DNA from: an uncultured Bacteroides sp.
Lineage (GTDB): Bacteria; Bacteroidota; Bacteroidia; Bacteroidales; Bacteroidaceae
DNA: 5,816 bases
NCBI GenBank assembly: GCA_900557355.1
Contig: USSR01000455.1
Coordinates: 1-5,816, forward strand
Direction of reading: 5' to 3'
Shown: piece by piece, positions 1 to 4,653 of the stretch
How positions within the stretch are numbered: position 1 is the first letter of the stretch
Layout: the number at the start of each line of letters is the position of its first letter
Position numbers and translations under genes: made by a program
Notes under the pieces: model-generated
Told to the model about the DNA's origin: nothing
Database searches by the model: none
Seen by the model: the letters and a program-made list of their open reading frames with translations, nothing else

Positions 1-453
1 TTACTGAAAATTGAGCGAAATAAAATAGTAACGATTTTAATGTTAAGTTACTGATTTGTTGCTCGTTGTCTCTTAGATGTCTGTTTATAAACTAATTGTT
101 AATCGTTCCTTTGCAGTGGGAAGTTATAAATCCATCGTTACGGACATAAAAAAACAAGGTATATGAACAAAAGTACAGGACGTGAAGCTGGGTAAAGCAT
201 ATTATGGGTAATACGATAAAAAGAAATGGCAATTGGTATAGATAGCCATACATTTGTCCTTTAGCAGAGAATAAAAAATCTGGTACAGGTTCACTCTTAT
301 TTACTTCCCAATATCTTTTCTTGCAAAAATATAAAAAAAAGTATATATCACTCTAATCTTCAGTAATTAATATGCAAGGAAGAACTTGAAAAAATGCCAT
401 AGCAAATATTAAAATAATTTACTGGATTAGTTTCATAGGCAATTATATATTTT
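1..453. other. A/T-rich region with no recognisable gene
   Basis: No reading frame of useful length or recognisable product is present on either strand. The stretch is dense in stop codons and visibly richer in A and T than the fimbrial genes on the right. Two minus-strand matches to the Bacteroides -7 motif TAnnTTTG occur, TATTTTTG read from 331 to 324 and TACTTTTG read from 175 to 168. Neither has a convincing TTTG at the usual distance upstream, and neither is followed by a gene inside the window. A ten-residue frame at 163-195 is too short to support. The region is best read as intergenic DNA or decayed sequence beside the ATPase remnant. Confidence 0.6.
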
Positions 454-1134
454 TCAAGCAATAACTTCCCCTTGCGAAGTTCTCATATTTTTATCACCAT
501 TGTAAATGGCAAAACATTGTTCAGGCGTTGCACCCGATAGCTTTGCCCATTTAGAGATACCTTTGAAAAAGTCAGAAGAGTATGTGGCTCCTGATTTAAT
601 TTCGTATGCATATTGGTTGCCTTCTACTGTGCGTAATAAGTCAACCTCATTGCCTATACTATCTCTCCAAAATGAAAGATTGGGCTCTTCTCCTTTGTTA
701 TACGCTTTTTTGATAAATTCATTAATAACAAGGTTCTCAAATAAACCTCCACAAAGGAAATGAGTAGCTGTTTGGTCTGTGTTTCTTATGTCAAGCAGTG
801 AACATGCTAATCCTGTATCATAGAAATAGAGCTTTGGGGCTTTTACCAACCGCTTGGCATAGTTGTTATAATCAGGTTTTAATAAATAGCGGATGTAACT
901 TGCCTCCAAAATAGAAATCCATGAGGTTGCTGTGGTTACGGATACTCCACATTCATTGGCCAACGACGAAACATTGAGGAGTTGTCCAATACGTCCTGCA
1001 CACAGTTTCAAAAAACGAATGAATTTACTTAAGTCTCCAATATTCCGCATCAAGCGTACATCACGTTCCACGTATGTCTGGATGTAGAATGGATAGTAGT
1101 CAGTAGGGGTAATCGAATCTGCTTTTTTGCAAAT
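454..1134 (-). pseudogene. 5'-truncated ATPase of the AAA/DUF4143 type (C-terminal remnant)
   Basis: The frame encodes the C-terminal part of the Bacteroidales ATPases that combine an N-terminal P-loop AAA domain with a DUF4143 domain. Such proteins are usually about 380-430 residues, but only about 220 codons remain. What can be seen: the family-typical stretch DYYPFYIQTYVERDVR; a winged-helix-like segment (VSSLANECGVSVTTATSWI); YFYDTGLACSLL; and an FE / EVDLL / YEIKSG series that matches the PD-(D/E)XK nuclease-like fold at the end of this family. The family sequence continues upstream of the GTG at 1069-1071, so that GTG is not a natural start. It fades near 1120, and an in-frame TAA lies at 1135-1137. 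The Walker A and B motifs are absent, so ATP hydrolysis is not expected. Ends with TGA at 454-456. The biological role of the family is poorly defined, and this copy is probably dead. It is divergent to the fimbrial operon and functionally unrelated as far as can be seen. Confidence 0.8.
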
Positions 1135-1147
1135 TTACTGCAAAAAA
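1123..1147. repeat. Perfect 9-bp inverted repeat at the ATPase break point
   Basis: TTTTTTGCA (1123-1131) and TGCAAAAAA (1139-1147) are exact reverse complements separated by seven bases. The repeat sits where the recognisable ATPase sequence stops and contains the TAA that closes the frame. It could be a weak bidirectional terminator, because a T or A run lies on the outer side of each arm, or the scar of the rearrangement that removed the 5' part of the gene. The sequence does not decide between these. Confidence 0.5.
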
Positions 1148-1176
1148 GTGAATTTGTAAATTTAATACAGGGCTAT

Positions 1177-1204
1177 TTTGATAAATGAATGATTTGTACT
1201 TTTG
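1177..1204 (+). promoter_or_regulatory. Possible Bacteroides-type promoter
   Basis: TACTTTTG at 1197-1204 fits the Bacteroides -7 consensus TAnnTTTG. A TTTG at 1177-1180 could act as the -33 element, but the gap is 16 bases instead of about 20, which weakens the call. No coding frame follows, so if it is active it would transcribe the non-coding stretch from about 1210. Confidence 0.3.
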
Positions 1205-1215
1205 CACAAACATGA

Positions 1216-1236
1216 GTTTCCTAAATTACAGGAAAC
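1216..1236. repeat. 7-bp inverted repeat just downstream of the possible promoter
   Basis: GTTTCCT (1216-1222) and AGGAAAC (1230-1236) are exact reverse complements around a seven-base spacer. It lies 12 bases past the -7 motif at 1197-1204, close to where transcription would start, which suits an operator or a 5'-end hairpin. Function is not established. Confidence 0.4.
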
Positions 1237-1307
1237 AAACAGGTTGATGTTTTTATTTATTATAATCTGCTATGAAAGGTGTTTACCAGAGCCTTACCCA
1301 AAAGGGA

Positions 1308-1373
1308 CCAAATCCCTATTTGCTCCGTAGCTTCTTCGGATAGAGGTACTTTTAACTGGATTTGGTACGGAGC
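1308..1373 (+). repeat. Two crossed 8-bp complementary pairs (pseudoknot-like order)
   Basis: CCAAATCC (1308-1315) is the exact complement of GGATTTGG (1358-1365), and GCTCCGTA (1322-1329) is the exact complement of TACGGAGC (1366-1373). The segments are ordered X, Y, X', Y', so both pairs can only form together as a pseudoknot; the two 3' arms are directly adjacent. As DNA, the same order could be paired binding sites. No protein-coding frame explains the complementarity. Confidence 0.45.
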
Positions 1374-1465
1374 TGGTACGGTTTAGATACTACCCAACTA
1401 CGGTCTTGGTCTCATTATTCTGCTTTTTATGAATCCGATTTGTCCTTGTCGTCCGTACCCATTCG

Positions 1466-1507
1466 AAAAGAAGCTCAAAAGAAGCTGAATAAAAAACTTT
1501 TTATGCA
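1466..1507. promoter_or_regulatory. Possible regulator site upstream of the fimbrial promoter
   Basis: The ten bases AAAAGAAGCT occur twice with one base between them (1466-1475 and 1477-1486). They run directly into a near-perfect palindrome at 1486-1507, whose core ATAAAAA / TTTTTAT (1489-1495 and 1498-1504) is exact and whose outer TG...CA also pair. The palindrome is centred about 65 bases before the expected transcription start, a usual place for an activator or repressor. The core is pure A/T, so chance is a real alternative. Confidence 0.35.
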
Positions 1508-1523
1508 AAATTTAAACAGGCTC

Positions 1524-1554
1524 TGATATAATTCAAAATAATTTCGTAATTTTG
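1524..1554 (+). promoter_or_regulatory. Promoter of the fimbrial operon
   Basis: TAATTTTG at 1547-1554 matches the Bacteroides -7 consensus TAnnTTTG exactly, and a TG at 1524-1525 lies 21 bases upstream, where the -33 TTG/TG element belongs. Transcription would begin near 1560. It is the only good plus-strand promoter before the fimbrial genes, and it implies a leader of about 570 bases before the small protein at 2129. Confidence 0.55.
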
Positions 1555-1599
1555 TCTCACAATAAACTGCGATAGCGTTTGCAACTAATATAATTGATG

Positions 1600-1775
1600 G
1601 AAGCGTTGTGTCTTCGGTATTATAAAGAAAACCTAGGAAATTTTCTAAATGAATACAGCGAAATGATGGCACAGTGGATTTCTCACGTCTATAAGGCGTG
1701 GGTCTGCTGTTCGTTTAAGCTGTGTTCGGGCTTCCTAGGGCCTTCTTTATAGTTAAATGACACGCAGTTCCACGC
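1600..1775 (+). ncRNA. Structured leader element, copy 1
   Basis: This is the first of two related units in the leader of the fimbrial operon. In order: GAAGCGTTGTG (1600-1610); a 22-base segment (1624-1645) identical to one in copy 2, able to fold as GAAAA/TTTTC around a loop holding CCTAGG; ATGGCAC (1666-1672); and a long hairpin. The hairpin base is GCGTGG (1696-1701) with CCACGC (1770-1775), then a G-U pair and a U-U mismatch, then CTGC (1704-1707) with GCAG (1764-1767). Inner pairs are TGT/ACA and TTTAA/TTAAA (1714-1718 with 1753-1757). A second CCTAGG (1734-1739) lies in the loop of a small GGGC/GCCU hairpin at the tip. The inner arms differ from copy 2 while pairing is kept, which favours structure over coding. 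The related reading frame is not conserved. The function is unknown. Confidence 0.5.
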
Positions 1776-1888
1776 TTCTTTGTATCTATACGTCAACAAA
1801 AAAGTGTTGGTCTCACCCCGGAACTGCAAGAAGACCGAAATAAAAAAGGAGGAAAATAGAAAAAATAAGATTAAAAACCATATTTATC

Positions 1889-2066
1889 GAAGCGTTGTGC
1901 TCTATTCTTGTTTAAAGAAAACCTAGGAAATTTTCAAAACGAACACATATAGAAATGGCACTGCTGATTCTCATGCTGAAAAGCGTGGGGCTGCTGACCG
2001 TTTACTGTATGAAGAAAGAACTCCGGTTCATTCTTAGTCTGAAGACGGCACAGCAGTTCCACGCTT
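1889..2066 (+). ncRNA. Structured leader element, copy 2
   Basis: This is the second unit of the leader repeat, in the same order as copy 1: GAAGCGTTGTG (1889-1899), the identical 22-base CCTAGG segment (1914-1935), ATGGCAC (1955-1961) and a long hairpin. The hairpin spans about 1981-2066. Its base is 1981-1996 with 2051-2066 (16 pairs, two of them G-U). Then come CCGTTT (1998-2003) with AGACGG (2043-2048), ACT with AGT, AAGAA (2012-2016) with TTCTT (2031-2035), and GAAC (2018-2021) with GTTC (2026-2029), closed by a C(UCCG)G loop of the very stable UNCG class. It ends about 60 bases before the start of the small protein gene at 2129. It could act as an attenuator, a target for a protein or sRNA, an RNA stability element, or a DNA-level site. 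It overlaps an open frame that extends upstream from the small gene to an ATG at 1955; I read that overlap as incidental. Confidence 0.55.
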
Positions 2067-2128
2067 CGTTGTTTAAACAAATCACAAGCCCGAAAGGAAC
2101 TGGGAAGGCTTACAAATTCAGTTTATTT

Positions 2129-2236
2129 ATGGAAAAAGAAGAATCTGAAAGCTATGTTCCGTCAGCAGTGGAAGTAATCACAGTGAATGTAGAAGAGGGG
2201 TACAGTTCCAGTTTTGAGGTAGTCCCTTGGGAGTAA
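2129..2236 (+). CDS. Small protein with VEVI-x-V-x-VE-x-G motif, 35 residues
   Basis: The protein is a short acidic peptide, MEKEESESYVPSAVEVI followed by TVNVEEGYSSSFEVVPWE. The pattern Y-x-PS-x-VEVI-x-V-x-VE-x-G-x-x-x-S ending in an acidic or Trp tail resembles short uncharacterised proteins that I recall beside fimbrillin and surface-protein genes in Bacteroidales; this is recall, not a search. No signal peptide or membrane segment is visible, so a cytoplasmic location is likely. The frame stays open to an ATG at 1955, which would give 93 residues. I prefer 2129 because the 5' extension coincides with the structured repeat, whose first copy does not keep the frame, and because relatives begin about ten residues before the motif. 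The stop is 30 bases before the fimbrillin start, so co-transcription is likely. Function unknown. Confidence 0.5.
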   Translation: MEKEESESYVPSAVEVITVNVEEGYSSSFEVVPWE

Positions 2237-2266
2237 CAAATTCAACTATTTAAACAACTAATCGAC

Positions 2267-3346
2267 ATGATGAGAAAAAAACAGATTTCCAGAATGCTGA
2301 TTGGAGCATTGACCGTCTGCCTGGCAACGGCTTGCTCCAACGAAACGGATGTCTTGACGGGACTCCGAACGGACGGAAACACATTGTCCGTCAATTTACA
2401 AACCACCGACGTCGGTGTAACTACGCGCACGCAGATAGCTTCCGACGGAGAATCTAATGTAGAAAGCCTTAGTGCTTATCTCTTCGATAATGATGAAGGG
2501 CGCGGTTATCAATTGGAAAAAGTTTATAACAATCTGACTTGGAATGAGAACGATCCTGCTCATACCGTAGCCTTGACCGGCATTGCGAAGCGTGGTCCCA
2601 AGAAGGTGTATTTTGTGGCCAACGGTGGAAGTGTAACCGCACTTGGCAATGTAGGCACCGGTATTTCTGAAACTGACTTCAAAGCTCTGCTGATGAATGA
2701 GATGAAGGAAAATCCCGCTACTCCCTTGACCATGACGGCGGAGGCCGAACTGGCGGAGTGGATCGAGGGGGCAAACAATGTTACAATACAGAAAACCGTG
2801 CAACTGAAGCGTGTGTCTGCCCGCATTGACCTTGTGGTTGCGCCACAAGCAGAGCTGACATTCACCGTCAAAGATATTAAGATGAAAAGTCGTGCCAATT
2901 CCTATCTTTTCCCTAACGATGCACCGTATACCGGTGAAGACGTTGTGGAACTTACCGGAACGGCAGGCGAAGGTAGCACTGATGCAGATGGGAATACCGC
3001 CTACACTTCGCTCCTTTACCCTTATGAAACGCCCGGAGGCGTGGTGACGGAAGTGGAAGTCAGCGGTAGCGTGCAGGCAGGTGAAGTGACGAAAGAGGTT
3101 ACTTTCGCTGTGCCTTTCACGAATGAAACCTATGCAGATGGCATTCCCATCGAGCGCAACCACCGCTATACTGTGCAGATTGCCCGTATTGATGGATTCT
3201 ATTCTGCAGAAGCAACCATCACCGTTAGCGACTGGAGCACAGGTGAGGCATCGGGAAATTTGTTGGCAGGTGAAGAATTGAAGATGACAGCTACAGAAGA
3301 AATTAGCGGGCAACTCTCAGATGAGCCGACTGCCACTGTTGTATAG
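2267..3346 (+). CDS. Fimbrillin-type lipoprotein, N-terminal part ending at a premature amber codon
   Basis: This is the N-terminal half (359 residues) of a type V pilus subunit, a surface lipoprotein. The signal peptide has a basic start (MMRKK), a hydrophobic core, and a lipid-attachment Cys at residue 23 in LATAC. The following S-N-E-T-D is acidic, like Bacteroidetes surface-export signals. A fimbrillin domain covers about residues 38-335, with VTTRT (Arg54) before the first conserved strand, LSAYLFDNDEG near 68-78, and VSDW at 320-323 near the domain end. In FimA/Mfa pilins cleavage after such an Arg frees the strand-exchange groove; here this is inference. The start could be either of two adjacent ATGs (2267 or 2270). 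The frame is broken by TAG 3344-3346 and continues beyond it. If translation stops there, the fimbrillin domain is complete but the C-terminal adhesive part is lost. It could still make a shorter lipoprotein. Confidence 0.8.
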   Translation: MMRKKQISRMLIGALTVCLATACSNETDVLTGLRTDGNTLSVNLQTTDVGVTTRTQIASDGESNVESLSAYLFDNDEGRGYQLEKVYNNLTWNENDPAHTVALTGIAKRGPKKVYFVANGGSVTALGNVGTGISETDFKALLMNEMKENPATPLTMTAEAELAEWIEGANNVTIQKTVQLKRVSARIDLVVAPQAELTFTVKDIKMKSRANSYLFPNDAPYTGEDVVELTGTAGEGSTDADGNTAYTSLLYPYETPGGVVTEVEVSGSVQAGEVTKEVTFAVPFTNETYADGIPIERNHRYTVQIARIDGFYSAEATITVSDWSTGEASGNLLAGEELKMTATEEISGQLSDEPTATVV

Positions 3347-3371
3347 GATGATAGTAAGACTGCAACTGTGG
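3328..3371 (+). repeat. 30-bp-spaced imperfect direct repeat flanking the amber codon
   Basis: GACTGCCACTGTTG (3328-3341) and GACTGCAACTGTGG (3358-3371) match at 12 of 14 bases, exactly 30 bases (ten codons) apart and in the same frame, so both encode TATV. Aligned this way, the TAG at 3344-3346 faces TTG (Leu) at 3374-3376. A single T-to-A change, TTG to TAG, would explain the stop. The repeat probably marks a small duplication in the linker between the fimbrillin and BACON-like regions. Confidence 0.5.
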
Positions 3372-4633
3372 AATTGGCAGCTGACGATGCCAAGATTTAT
3401 AAAATCTATGTAGGGAGTGCCAACATCGAAGCTGTGACTTCATGGGGCGAATTGCCTGATGGCTGGACGATTGCGGAACCTGCTTCCACCAGAACGGAAT
3501 ACCTATGGGAAAAGTCTTACTGGACACTGACTGTTCCCGCTAATGAAACGGATGCTGCCAAAAGCGTAACAATAAAAGCCGTAAATAAGTTAGAAAAAGA
3601 CGATACGGATAAATTTGTGCAAATTACGTTTACGCAAGCAGGAAAGGAAGAAGTGGTGGATCATAGTAAGAATCCGCTGCTGAAGTGGGCGGAAAAGAAT
3701 TCAATCAATTACTTGCAAAAACAATATGGCTCGAGCCAACAATGGTGGACATTGAAGTATGAATATTCCTCAAGCGACTATCCGGAAAGCGATTGGGCTA
3801 ACGGAATAGGTTCTTACTATCAATGGGGACGAAATGCGGGTTTCCCTTTCCCCACAAACTATAATCTTCCTTATTCAAATACCGGTGGAATCTCTTGGGT
3901 TAAAGTAACATCTGCTCTTCCCACAAAAAAGGTTGCCGCAAAAACAGCCAATCAACATCTGTTCTTGATAAACGGAGATGGGAACGATTATGTATCGGAT
4001 GGGACAACTACAGAAACATGGACTGACCGTACTTCTAAGCTTTATAATAATGACGGAAACGCATCTTATAATAATCCCCGTCCTTGGCCCTGTCCGGAAG
4101 GATATCGATTACCCACAACAGCAGAATATCTGTATATCATGCCCAAAAAAGAAAATCAGACAAAATCATTCACAAGTCTGGTGGAACTGAAAACACTGGA
4201 AGATGGTACGAAATACGCAATAAGATGGGCTTATTCTGATGATAATCCTACTTTTACAGTAGGTTCAGCATGGAACGAACATCTTACGATAAACAGTTTG
4301 ATTGTACCCAATACATGTACGGATCCTTCTTCAGTTGATTGGTCGGATAGTCATGTTGTAACAAGGGTATTTTATACTGGTGGTTCAAGATTAGGAGCTT
4401 ATTATGGTAGCCATAGTAACCCCACAAACCCTGCACCTGTAACATTTGACTGGGATAATACTGCTTATTATTGGACTTCTGAAAGTGCTTCGGTAAGTGG
4501 AACTGCATGGGTCATGACATTTAGAACAACTAGAAGAGACGATGACCAGACTGGCAACTATGGACCTTGGTTCCAAATAGCTGCTTATCCTAAAGACAAC
4601 GCTCAGTTAGTCCGTTGCATAAAAATTGATTAA
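3347..4633 (+). pseudogene. C-terminal part of the same fimbrillin: BACON-like region and Fib_succ_major/DUF1566-like domain
   Basis: This stretch continues the reading frame of the gene at 2267 after one TAG, with no other stop for 428 codons to TAA 4631-4633. Counting the amber as codon 360, the whole gene has 788 codons before its true stop. Codons 361 to about 459 look like a BACON or Ig-like domain ending in ITFTQAG. From about 470 there is a C-terminal domain of the Fib_succ_major/DUF1566 type, seen in YYQWGR, WPCPEGYRLPT (607-617), YYWTSE (734-739) and a final RCIKID. Such domains sit on Bacteroidales tip or accessory fimbrillins and are thought to contact ligands. The first alternative start, GTG at 3368, has no initiation context or signal peptide and falls inside the domain, so independent expression is unlikely. 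The intact frame argues for a recent mutation, a sequencing error or, less likely, readthrough. Confidence 0.75.
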
Positions 4634-4653
4634 TCATTAAACAAGCAATCATT

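Larger units (their letters stand above)
1205..1523. other. Non-coding stretch between ATPase remnant and fimbrial promoter
   Basis: No supported gene lies here. The longest ATG frames on the plus strand are 11 codons (from 1212) and 23 codons (from 1272). It is rich in short complementary segments: a 7-bp inverted repeat (1216-1222 with 1230-1236), crossed 8-bp complements between 1308 and 1373, the direct repeat GGTACGG (1364-1370 and 1375-1381), and a reverse-complement CCGTACC at 1453-1459. It could be an untranslated RNA, a protein-binding region for the downstream operon, or the remains of a lost gene such as the recombinases often found beside fimbrial loci. No recombinase motif is readable in any frame. 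Confidence 0.4.

Noticed and set aside
163..195. Ten-codon frame MNKSTGREAG after a weak promoter-like stretch
   Set aside because: It is too short, with no recognisable family and no continuation in any frame.
1123..1510. Invertible promoter switch for the fimbrial operon
   Set aside because: The only inverted pair flanking the region (TTTTGCA 1125-1131 and TGCAAAA 1504-1510) is short and A/T-rich, does not enclose the -7 box at 1547-1554, and no recombinase gene is present.
1475..1672. 65-codon minus-strand open frame
   Set aside because: It crosses the fimbrial promoter and the first leader repeat, has no recognisable domain, and has low-complexity ends rich in Phe and Ser.
1666..1752. 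28-codon frame in leader copy 1 (MAQWISHVYK...)
   Set aside because: The matching frame in copy 2 encodes a different peptide and the copies align only with frame-breaking gaps, so protein-level selection is not supported.
1600..2066. CRISPR array or retron RNA
   Set aside because: There are only two units about 290 bases apart with related inner sequence, and no cas or reverse transcriptase gene in the window.
2396..3313. Long open frame on the minus strand opposite the first fimbrillin
   Set aside because: It lies wholly antisense to a well-supported lipoprotein gene, has no recognisable product, and is Cys/His-rich in the way antisense frames often are.
3368..4633. Independent gene starting at GTG 3368
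   Set aside because: It is in the same frame as the upstream fimbrillin, separated by one stop, with no signal peptide or initiation context, and it starts inside a domain. It is the second half of a broken gene.
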